A DNA stretch of 5,222 nucleotides, taken from the NCBI GenBank assembly GCA_902806105.1, contig CADCVI010000205.1:1-5222 (forward strand). Direction: 5' to 3'. The notes beneath the pieces are model-generated. The model ran no database searches. It had not been told where the DNA came from and saw nothing but the letters and a program-made list of their open reading frames with translations. Shown here piece after piece: positions 1 to 5,035 of this stretch. Position 1 is the first letter of the stretch. Each line of letters starts with the position of its first letter. A program made the position numbers and the translations under genes. The stretch comes from an uncultured Rubrobacteraceae bacterium (GTDB lineage: Bacteria > Actinomycetota > Rubrobacteria > Rubrobacterales > Rubrobacteraceae).

Positions 1-396
1 ATATTCGCCCTTTCCATGTTCTCCCTCTCGGCATTCGCCGCCGGGGCGTCCTCCGTGGCGGTCGCCATCGGCATCCTGGGCCAGAGCGTCGGGTTCGCTA
101 TCGTCAACTCCCCAACCGCGAACGCGGCGGCGGCCTCGCTGTCGCGCGACGAGAGCGGGGTCGGCCTCGGTATCTACCAGATGCTCTTCTTTCTCGGCGG
201 CGGTTTCGGGCCGGCGGTCGCGGCGACTTTCCTGACCATCCGCCAGGGGACGGGCTCGGGGGCGCTGAACCCCCTGTTCGCCGCGAGCTCGGCCCCCTTC
301 TCGGACGCCTTCCTGCTCTTGACGGCCGCAGCCGTGGTGGCCCTGGTCTCGACCTCGGGCCTCAAGCGGAACATCGGGAAGGGCAAGGATGCCTGA
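1..396 (+). CDS. MFS drug exporter, DHA2-like, C-terminal part (5' end outside window)
   Basis: This is the end of a proton-driven multidrug or small-molecule exporter of the inner membrane. Reading frame 1 is open from the first base, so the gene starts upstream; the ATG at 16 is internal. About 131 residues remain. They show three to four hydrophobic segments, roughly residues 1-17, 20-40, 58-80 and 100-118. The segment beginning VNSPTANAAAASLSRDESGV, followed by GLGIYQMLFFLGGGFGPAV, resembles the penultimate and last helix region of 14-TMS DHA2 transporters such as Tet(L)/EmrB relatives, where a short cytoplasmic loop with a conserved charged/Gly patch joins these helices. The tail is basic (LKRNIGKGKDA). 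The substrate cannot be told from this fragment. It is not closely coupled to the next gene: 128 bp and a stem-loop lie between them. The MFS call is firm; the subfamily is likely but unproven. Confidence 0.85.
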   Translation: MFALSMFSLSAFAAGASSVAVAIGILGQSVGFAIVNSPTANAAAASLSRDESGVGLGIYQMLFFLGGGFGPAVAATFLTIRQGTGSGALNPLFAASSAPFSDAFLLLTAAAVVALVSTSGLKRNIGKGKDA

Positions 397-431
397 CTAC
401 GGCAGGCCGCCCGAGTTCGGCCTCAGCGTAG
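397..431 (+). terminator. Stem-loop immediately after the MFS stop codon, possible terminator
   Basis: CTACG (397-401) pairs with CGTAG (427-431), and AGGCCG (404-409) pairs with CGGCCT (418-423). The two helices are joined by a small internal loop (GC against CAG), and the loop CCCGAGTT (410-417) closes the hairpin. It starts at the base after the TGA. No T-tract follows, so it is not a textbook Rho-independent terminator, but T-poor hairpins are often proposed as terminators in high-GC actinobacteria. It could instead only protect the mRNA 3' end. Confidence 0.45.
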
Positions 432-482
432 AGCCGCTCGCCCGTTCGTGAGAGCGCCGCGTTCCCGCCAGGCACTGGGGAC

Positions 483-488
483 TACACT
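483..488 (+). promoter_or_regulatory. Possible -10 element for the four-gene unit
   Basis: TACACT agrees with the -10 consensus TATAAT at T1, A2, A4 and T6. A start site near 494-496 would leave a ~30-nt leader holding the AGGAGGG ribosome site at 510-516. No convincing -35 is seen at the right distance (nearest candidate TTCCCG at 462-467, spacing 15). This is the best -10-like hexamer in the 397-524 gap, but weak evidence on its own. Confidence 0.25.
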
Positions 489-524
489 CATGAGGTTCGT
501 GACAAGAACAGGAGGGAAACGCGT

Positions 525-938
525 ATGACGGAGAACGGAAGGGTTGGGATCCCAGAGGGCTACGAGGACCTTGTGGAGAGCACCGCGTTGGTCCACGTCG
601 CCACGGTGGGCCCGAATGGCGAGCCGCAGAACAACCCGGTCTGGTTCGACTGGGACGGCGAGCACATAAAGTTCAGCCAGACCAAAACCCGCCAGAAGTA
701 CCGTAACGTGAGCCGGGAGCCGCGCGTCGCCCTCTCGATCGTGGACCCGGAGAACCCTTACCGGTACCTGGAGGTGCGGGGCGAGGTGGACCACATCGAA
801 GAGGACCCTGAGAACGACTTCATAAACGCGATGGCGAAAAAGTACATGGGTGTCGACGTCTACCCCCTACACCAGCCCGGTGACGAGCGCGTGGTGGTCT
901 ACGTGAGGCCGCAACACACCACCCAGATGGGCGCCTAG
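525..938 (+). CDS. F420-dependent PPOX-fold oxidoreductase (FDOR-B-like), 137 aa
   Basis: This is a small cytosolic split beta-barrel protein of the pyridoxamine-5'-phosphate-oxidase-like class. Members that use coenzyme F420 reduce varied organic substrates, or bind F420/FMN/heme-type ligands. Seen here: the opening strand TALVHVATVGPNGEPQNNPV at residues ~20-39, with the G-x-P-x-x-x-P-V-W-F pattern of this class; the TKTRQKYRN basic turn at ~53-61, expected to contact the cofactor phosphate tail; and RYLEVRGEVDHI at ~82-93. The length (137) is typical. The start is the ATG at 525, preceded by AGGAGGG (510-516) at an 8-nt spacing. Its TAG stop overlaps the ribosome site of the exporter gene that follows, so it is the first gene of the unit. 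Cofactor choice (F420 rather than FMN) is inferred from similarity to actinobacterial FDOR-B proteins; the substrate is unknown. Confidence 0.85.
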   Translation: MTENGRVGIPEGYEDLVESTALVHVATVGPNGEPQNNPVWFDWDGEHIKFSQTKTRQKYRNVSREPRVALSIVDPENPYRYLEVRGEVDHIEEDPENDFINAMAKKYMGVDVYPLHQPGDERVVVYVRPQHTTQMGA

Positions 939-942
939 GAGA
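937..942 (+). promoter_or_regulatory. Ribosome binding site supporting a TTG start at 947
   Basis: AGGAGA overlaps the TAG stop (936-938) of the oxidoreductase gene and lies 4 nt before TTG at 947. It supports TTG as the start of the first ABC gene and implies translational coupling between the two genes. Confidence 0.65.
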
Positions 943-946
943 CCGC

Positions 947-2734
947 TTGGCCGACGGCGGGCGAAGCGTAGGTCCGGGGCCGCTCAGGAGGGCGCTGGGC
1001 TACCTGCGCTCGTACAAGCGGGAGAGCATCGGCGCCGCGCTGGCGCTCATGCTCGTCTCGGGCGCGAACCTAGTCGCGCCGCTGCTCGTCGGGCGGGCAA
1101 TAGACGGCGGCATCGCGCCGCGGCGGGCCGACCTGCTCTTCTTCGCGGTCGCGGGGCTCGTGGCGATTGCGCTCGCGCGCGGGCTCTTCACCTTCCTGCA
1201 GGGGTACCTCGCCGAGAGGGCTTCGCAGGGGGTCGCCTACGACCTGCGCGACGCGCTTTTCGGGCAGATGGAGCGGCTCTCGTTCAGCTACTACGACCGG
1301 GTCCAGACCGGCCAGCTCGTCCAGAGGCTCACGAACGACGTGGAGCAGATCCGGTCCTTCGCCGGCTCCGGCGTCGTCCAGCTCGCCAACGCGGTCGTCA
1401 TGCTCGTCGGGGCCGCAGCCCTGCTCTTCTACCTGGACGCTCAACTCGCGCTCGTGGCGCTCGCGGTGGTCCCGGCGATAGCCCTGCTGCTCGTCCGGTT
1501 CGTCGGGCTCATCAGGCCGCTCTTCGCGCAGGTCCAGCAGACGCTCGGCCGCCTGAACACCGTGCTCCAGGAGGACCTCTCGGGGGTGCGTGTGATCCGG
1601 GCCTTCGCCCGCGAGGACTACGAGACGGCCCGCTACGGGTCGGTAAACGACGAGCTTTTGGAGAAGAACCTCCAGACCGTGCGCGTCTTCGCCAACAACT
1701 TCCCCTTCGTCTTCCTGCTCGCCAACCTCGGCACGCTCGCCATCGTGTGGTTCGGCGGCTGGCAGGTAATGAACGGCGGGCTCTCCATCGGGGAGCTCGT
1801 CGCCTTCAACACCCTGCTCGGCTTTATGCTGTTCCCCATATTGACGATAGGTTTCTTGTCCGCGAGCATCTCGCGGGCCGGGGCCTCGGCCTCCAGGGTA
1901 TTCGAGATCCTGGACGCCCCGCTGGAGGTAACGGACAAACCCGACGCCTCCCCCCTGCCGCCGCTGAGGTGCAGGGTCGAGTTCGACGATGTCTCGTTCC
2001 GCTACCCGGGGAGCGAGCGCGAGGTCCTGCGCGGCGTGAGCTTCGCGGTCGAGCCCGGCGGCACGGTGGCGATCCTCGGCACGACGGGCTCGGGCAAGTC
2101 CACCCTGGTCAACCTGCTGCCGCGCTTCTACGACGTGACGGGCGGCGCCGTCAGGCTCGACGGCCACGACGTGCGCGACGTCACGCTCTCTTCCTTACGG
2201 TCCCAGATCGGGACGGTCCTCCAGGAGGCCAGGCTCTTCTCCGGCACCGTCAGGGACAACGTCGCCTTCGGGAAGCCCGACGCCACGGACGAGGAGGTCC
2301 GCGAAGCCGCCAAGGCCGCGCAGGCCGACACATTTATCCGGGAGCTCCCCGACGGATACGAGACCGTGATCGGGGAGCGCGGCGTCGGCCTCTCCGGCGG
2401 GCAACGCCAGAGGATCGCGATAGCGAGGGCCCTGCTCGTGGACCCGCGCCTGCTTATCCTGGATGACAGCACCTCGGCGGTCGACGCGGAGACGGAGGCG
2501 GCGATCCAGGAGACCCTGGACAGGCTGATGCGCGAGAAGCACCGGACGGTCTTCGTGATCGCCCAGAGGGTATCTACGGTGCGGGACGCCGACCTGATCC
2601 TGGTCCTCGACGATGGCACCGTCGGCGCGATGGGCACGCACGAGGAGCTGCGTAGCACCTCCGAACTGTACAACGAGATCCTCGGCTCCCAGCTCGCCGA
2701 CGAACCTGTCCCGGCCAGCGGGGGTGACGGTTAA
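947..2734 (+). CDS. ABC exporter half-transporter, degenerate-site subunit (TM287/BmrC-like), 595 aa
   Basis: This is a membrane-domain plus ATPase half-transporter, expected to pair with the product of 3112-4899 as a heterodimeric multidrug- or lipid-type exporter. The membrane domain spans ~18-318, with six hydrophobic segments near 28-50, 63-86, 142-165, 167-188, 252-274 and 283-306. The ATPase domain spans ~343-585: Walker A GTTGSGKST at 378-386, Q-loop Q426, signature LSGGQ at 482-486, Walker B LLILD at 502-506. The residue after Walker B is Asp507 (GAC), not the catalytic Glu, and the switch position is Gln540 (CAG), not His. These paired changes mark the non-hydrolysing-site subunit of asymmetric exporters such as TM287/288. 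A homodimer with these residues would hydrolyse ATP poorly, which argues for the neighbouring partner. The TTG start is chosen for its ribosome site and a normal-length N-terminus before the first helix. The stop lies 1 nt before the next gene's ATG. The substrate cannot be read from sequence. Confidence 0.93.
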   Translation: MADGGRSVGPGPLRRALGYLRSYKRESIGAALALMLVSGANLVAPLLVGRAIDGGIAPRRADLLFFAVAGLVAIALARGLFTFLQGYLAERASQGVAYDLRDALFGQMERLSFSYYDRVQTGQLVQRLTNDVEQIRSFAGSGVVQLANAVVMLVGAAALLFYLDAQLALVALAVVPAIALLLVRFVGLIRPLFAQVQQTLGRLNTVLQEDLSGVRVIRAFAREDYETARYGSVNDELLEKNLQTVRVFANNFPFVFLLANLGTLAIVWFGGWQVMNGGLSIGELVAFNTLLGFMLFPILTIGFLSASISRAGASASRVFEILDAPLEVTDKPDASPLPPLRCRVEFDDVSFRYPGSEREVLRGVSFAVEPGGTVAILGTTGSGKSTLVNLLPRFYDVTGGAVRLDGHDVRDVTLSSLRSQIGTVLQEARLFSGTVRDNVAFGKPDATDEEVREAAKAAQADTFIRELPDGYETVIGERGVGLSGGQRQRIAIARALLVDPRLLILDDSTSAVDAETEAAIQETLDRLMREKHRTVFVIAQRVSTVRDADLILVLDDGTVGAMGTHEELRSTSELYNEILGSQLADEPVPASGGDG

Positions 2735-2735
2735 C

Positions 2736-3110
2736 ATGCCGCGCTTCGTCATCCAGGAACACTACGCCACAAGCCACCACTTCGACCTGCGGCTGGAGGG
2801 GGACGGCGTCCTCGTCTCCCGGGCCGTCCCCAAGGGCATGCCGGAGAACGCGAAGAAGAACAGACCCGCCGTGCGCGTCGGGGACTACGGCCTCTCGCAC
2901 CCCGACGTCGTGGACGAAACCTCGATGGAAGGCGTGCCTGGGGCCGTCAAGAGAGGCATCCGGGACGGGGGCACGTACGAGGCCGAAGAGCTCGGGAAGG
3001 AGATGGTGATCTTGAGCTTGCGAGGCGGGCGCCTCGAGGGCCGGTGCGCCACCTTCCGGGCCGGCGAGAGCTTGCCCGTACACAAGATAGAGCCGTCAGG
3101 GGAGGTCTGA
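2736..3110 (+). CDS. Stand-alone LigD-type 3'-phosphoesterase (PE) domain protein, 124 aa, divergent active site
   Basis: The family (LigD N-terminal domain) trims 3'-phosphate and 3'-ribonucleotide ends of DNA during non-homologous end joining, usually as part of DNA ligase D, sometimes as a free protein. Residues 3-55 align without gaps to the PE domain of Pseudomonas LigD as I recall it: RFVIQEHYATSHHFDLRLE, then AVPKG at 30-34. Metal-site equivalents are present (His9, His15, Asp17), as are Arg19, Lys33, Arg43 and Asp50 at the matching spacing. Oddities: the position of LigD His84 is Tyr51 and that of Tyr88 is His55, and the G-x-Y-G-A-G-x-V segment is replaced by VPGAVKRG before RDGGTYE (76-82). 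It ends shortly after HKIEP, with no polymerase or ligase domain. The start is ATG 2736, with GGGGTGA (2721-2727) 8 nt upstream inside the end of the ABC gene. It sits between two exporter halves with 1-nt gaps on both sides. Family membership is firm; activity is open. Confidence 0.85.
   Translation: MPRFVIQEHYATSHHFDLRLEGDGVLVSRAVPKGMPENAKKNRPAVRVGDYGLSHPDVVDETSMEGVPGAVKRGIRDGGTYEAEELGKEMVILSLRGGRLEGRCATFRAGESLPVHKIEPSGEV
3098..3106 (+). promoter_or_regulatory. Strong ribosome binding site pointing to an ATC start at 3112
   Basis: AGGGGAGGT contains the full GGAGGT core (3101-3106), the strongest Shine-Dalgarno match in the window. It lies in the last codons of the PE gene. The only sensible start 5 nt downstream, in the frame of the second ABC gene, is ATC at 3112, just after the TGA stop (3108-3110). 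It decides where that gene starts. Confidence 0.7.
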
Positions 3111-3111
3111 G

Positions 3112-4899
3112 ATCAGGGGCATCCAGTCCATCGCCGGGGCGCCGCAGGAGAGGGCCGCCGAACGCGCCACGACCGCCAGGCGACTCGTCTCGGAGCTCTC
3201 GCCTTACCGGTGGACGTTCGCGTGGGTGATGGTGCTCGTGGTGCTCGGGGCGGTGGCGCAGGCCGGGGGTCCGTGGCTGATCGGGCGGGCCATAGACCTC
3301 TACATCCTGGAGGGAGACGCCGCAGGTCTCGCCCGCACGATGCTCTTCCTGCTCGCGATCTACGCGCTCGGCACCGTCGCCTCGCGGGGGCAGGTCTTCG
3401 GCGTGGGCACCGTCGCCCAGCGGCTCTTGGCGTCTCTGCGGGCCAGGATCTTCGACAGGCTCCAGCATCTGCCCTTGCGCTTCTTCGACCGGCGGCCCGT
3501 CGGGGACGTGATGAGCCGCGTCACGAACGACGTGGACACCCTCAACCAACTCTTCTCCCAGGGCCTCACCCAGTTGCTCGGCTCCATCTTCAGCCTCGTG
3601 GGCATCCTCGTGGCGATGCTCGTCTTGCAGTGGAACCTCGCGCTCGCCTGCTTCGCCATCATCCCGATCATGGTGCTCACGACAGCCTTCTTCGCCAGGA
3701 GGGCCAGGAGGGCCTTCCGCCTGACGCGCGAGACGGTAGGCGACGTCTCCGCCGGGCTGCAGGAGGACATCGTCGGGGTGCGGGAGGCGCAGGCGTTCAA
3801 CCGGACGGAGAGGAACATCGCGCGCTTTAGAGAGCGCAACGCGGCCAACAGGGACGCCAACGTGCAGGCCGTGGCGATCACGTCCGCCTTCTCCCCCGCC
3901 ATCGACGTGCTCTCGACGCTGGCGACGGCGCTCGTTATCGGCTACGGGGGCTACCTGGTCTTTGCGGGTTCGATCTCGGTCGGGGTGCTGACGGCGTTCC
4001 TGATCTACGTCCAGCAGTTCTTCCGCCCCGTCCAGCTCGCCTCCCAGTTCTACACCCAGGCCCAATCCGCCCTCGCCGGCGCCGAACGCATCTACAACAT
4101 CCTCGACGAGGAGCCGGAGCCGCCGGATCCGCCAGAGGCCCGAAAGGTCGGGAGGATCGAGGGCCGCGTAACCTTCGAGAACGTAACGTTCGCCTACGAG
4201 CCCGGCCGGCCCGTGCTCAGGGACGTGGACTTCGGGATCGAGCCGGGGCAGACCGTCGCGCTCGTCGGACCGACCGGAGCCGGCAAGACGACCATCGCGA
4301 GCCTCATCCCCCGCTTCTACGACGCGACCGAGGGGACCGTCAGCATCGATGGCCTGAACGTGCGCCGGTACGCCCGCAAGGAGCTGCGGGAGAACATCGG
4401 GATGGTGCTGCAGGAGCCCTTCCTGTTCTCCGGCTCCATCGCGGAGAACATCGGCTACGGCCGCCCGGACGCCTCGCCCGAGGAGATAGAGGTCGCCGCC
4501 AGGACGGCGGACGCGCACGGCTTTGTCTCCGATCTCCCCGACGGGTACGATACGGTCCTCGGCGAAGGGGGCGGCGCCTTGAGCCAGGGTCAGCGGCAAT
4601 TGCTCTCGTTTGCGAGGGCCGTGCTTACGGACCCGCGCATCCTCATTCTGGACGAGGCGACGAGCAACATAGACACCCGGACGGAGAGGGTAATACAGGG
4701 CGCGCTCGCCACGCTCCTGAGAGGCCGGACGAGCGTCGTGATAGCACACCGCCTCAGCACCATCCGGAACGCGGACCTTATCCTGGCGGTCAGGGACGGG
4801 CGCGTCGTCGAGCGCGGCACGCACGAGGAGTTGCTGGCCCTCGGCGGCCTCTACGCCGACCTCTACCGCCGCCAGTTCCGGGAGCCGGTCCCCTCGTAG
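3112..4899 (+). CDS. ABC exporter half-transporter, catalytic-site subunit (TM288/BmrD-like), 595 aa, apparent ATC start
   Basis: This is the partner half of the exporter encoded at 947-2734. The six membrane segments lie near residues 35-58, 77-98, 153-174, 176-194, 262-283 and 292-314. The ATPase domain (~350-590) has Walker A GPTGAGKTT at 386-394, Q-loop Q434, signature LSQGQ at 490-494, Walker B ILILD ending at Asp514, catalytic Glu515 and switch His546, so it carries the hydrolysing Walker A/B. LSQGQ and the SNID D-loop are typical of the TM288-like partner. Start choice: the frame is open from 3091 (TAG at 3088-3090), and the first ordinary start codon is GTG 3226 (residue 39), which would remove the elbow helix SELSPYRWTFAW and part of the first membrane segment and has no good ribosome site. 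Upstream codons clearly encode the family's N-terminus (ARRLVSELSPYRW), so translation must begin earlier. ATC at 3112 with GGAGGT 5 nt before it is the best candidate; a base error (ATG read as ATC) is possible. If the start is wrong, 3226-4899 is the minimal coding span. Confidence 0.9.
   Translation: MRGIQSIAGAPQERAAERATTARRLVSELSPYRWTFAWVMVLVVLGAVAQAGGPWLIGRAIDLYILEGDAAGLARTMLFLLAIYALGTVASRGQVFGVGTVAQRLLASLRARIFDRLQHLPLRFFDRRPVGDVMSRVTNDVDTLNQLFSQGLTQLLGSIFSLVGILVAMLVLQWNLALACFAIIPIMVLTTAFFARRARRAFRLTRETVGDVSAGLQEDIVGVREAQAFNRTERNIARFRERNAANRDANVQAVAITSAFSPAIDVLSTLATALVIGYGGYLVFAGSISVGVLTAFLIYVQQFFRPVQLASQFYTQAQSALAGAERIYNILDEEPEPPDPPEARKVGRIEGRVTFENVTFAYEPGRPVLRDVDFGIEPGQTVALVGPTGAGKTTIASLIPRFYDATEGTVSIDGLNVRRYARKELRENIGMVLQEPFLFSGSIAENIGYGRPDASPEEIEVAARTADAHGFVSDLPDGYDTVLGEGGGALSQGQRQLLSFARAVLTDPRILILDEATSNIDTRTERVIQGALATLLRGRTSVVIAHRLSTIRNADLILAVRDGRVVERGTHEELLALGGLYADLYRRQFREPVPS
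3694..3711 (+). repeat. In-gene 9-bp tandem repeat (GCCAGGAGG x2)
   Basis: Two exact copies of GCCAGGAGG lie in frame in the second ABC gene and encode Ala-Arg-Arg twice (residues 195-200), at the cytoplasmic end of the fourth membrane segment. A basic patch is normal there. The AGG-AGG pairs look like Shine-Dalgarno cores, but no start codon at a suitable distance follows. Confidence 0.8.
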
Positions 4900-4905
4900 G
4901 ACCGG
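4885..4905 (+). terminator. Perfect 7-bp hairpin spanning the stop codon of the second ABC gene
   Basis: CCGGTCC (4885-4891) and GGACCGG (4899-4905) are exact inverted copies around the 7-nt loop CCTCGTA. The TAG stop (4897-4899) lies partly in the loop. There is no immediate T-run; TTTT occurs only at 4922-4925. A second, weaker pair follows, CGGGC (4912-4916) with GCCCG (4930-4934). These may together end or stabilise the operon mRNA. Confidence 0.35.
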
Positions 4906-4936
4906 AGGCCACGGGCTAAGGTTTTCGATGCCCGGG

Positions 4937-4973
4937 CACGTGATACCCGTAGCCTGAAACCTGCATCACGGTG
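4937..4973 (+). other. Imperfect inverted repeat in the intergenic region
   Basis: CACGTGAT (4937-4944) pairs with ATCACGGTG (4965-4973) with one unpaired G, around a 20-nt loop. The left arm contains the palindrome CACGTG, and the 8-bp palindrome GCCCGGGC (4930-4937) abuts it. The right arm runs into the putative -10 of the dioxygenase gene, so it could be an operator or an RNA hairpin. In GC-rich DNA an 8-bp imperfect match may also be chance. Confidence 0.25.
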
Positions 4974-4980
4974 GTAACAT
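4972..4980 (+). promoter_or_regulatory. Possible extended -10 promoter for the dioxygenase gene
   Basis: TGG-TAACAT has the TGn extension and agrees with TATAAT at T1, A2, A5 and T6. CTGAAA (4954-4959) resembles a -35, but the spacing is only 15 nt, which an extended -10 may tolerate. The predicted start (~4987) would put the 12-bp tandem repeat at the very beginning of the transcript. Confidence 0.3.
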
Positions 4981-5035
4981 GCCGGCGGCATACCGGAAGG
5001 CATACCGGAAGATAGTAGAGACGGGAGAGAGATGA
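4979..5035 (+). CDS. Possible 18-codon leader ORF overlapping the dioxygenase start (ATGA)
   Basis: ATG at 4979 opens a frame reading MPAAYRKAYRKIVETGER and stops at TGA 5033-5035, which overlaps the dioxygenase ATG (5032-5034) as ATGA, the classic coupling arrangement. The 12-bp tandem repeat is in frame and encodes AYRK twice. A weak purine run, GGTGG (4970-4974), lies 4 nt upstream. It conflicts with the -10 proposed at 4975-4980, which would start transcription inside this ORF, so at most one of the two calls is right. There is no known homologue I can name; it may be chance. Confidence 0.2.
   Translation: MPAAYRKAYRKIVETGER
4988..5011 (+). repeat. Perfect 12-bp tandem duplication upstream of the dioxygenase gene
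   Basis: GCATACCGGAAG occurs twice head to tail (4988-4999 and 5000-5011) with no mismatch. It lies 20 nt before the dioxygenase ATG and just downstream of the putative -10. The near-palindrome ATGCC-GGC-GGCAT (4979-4991) overlaps the first copy. A paired operator for a repressor, or a recent slippage duplication, would both look like this. Confidence 0.85.

Noticed and set aside
1070..2167. A 365-codon open frame on the minus strand opposite the first ABC gene
   Set aside because: Same reason: biased, low-complexity translation with no ribosome site of note, lying fully opposite a well-supported transporter gene.
1747..2466. A 239-codon + strand frame inside the first ABC gene
   Set aside because: The translation is Arg/Gly/Pro-rich out-of-frame sequence; the ATPase motifs are in the other frame without interruption, so there is no frameshift.
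3021..3036. 16-bp inverted repeat CGAGGCG-GG-CGCCTCG inside the PE gene, as an attenuator
   Set aside because: The loop is only 2 nt (4 if one pair opens), it encodes a normal stretch (LRGGRL), and short GC palindromes are expected by chance in such DNA. No T-run follows.
3694..3711. AGGAGG runs as an internal ribosome site
   Set aside because: No ATG, GTG or TTG at a usable distance opens a meaningful frame; they are simply paired AGG arginine codons.
2947..4824. A 625-codon open frame on the minus strand opposite the PE and second ABC genes
   Set aside because: Its translation is rich in Arg, Glu, Asp, Gly and Pro with no recognisable motif, as expected for the antisense of GC-rich coding DNA. 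The + strand here has unmistakable ABC exporter motifs.
3226..4899. GTG 3226 as the true start of the second ABC gene
   Set aside because: It would remove the elbow helix and the beginning of the first membrane segment, lacks a good ribosome site, and leaves a 115-nt gap in which every codon reads as family-typical N-terminus.
4934..4948. CACGTG palindrome within GGG...CCC as a specific regulator site
   Set aside because: A six-base palindrome is too common in GC-rich DNA to assign a binding protein; kept only as part of the larger inverted repeat.
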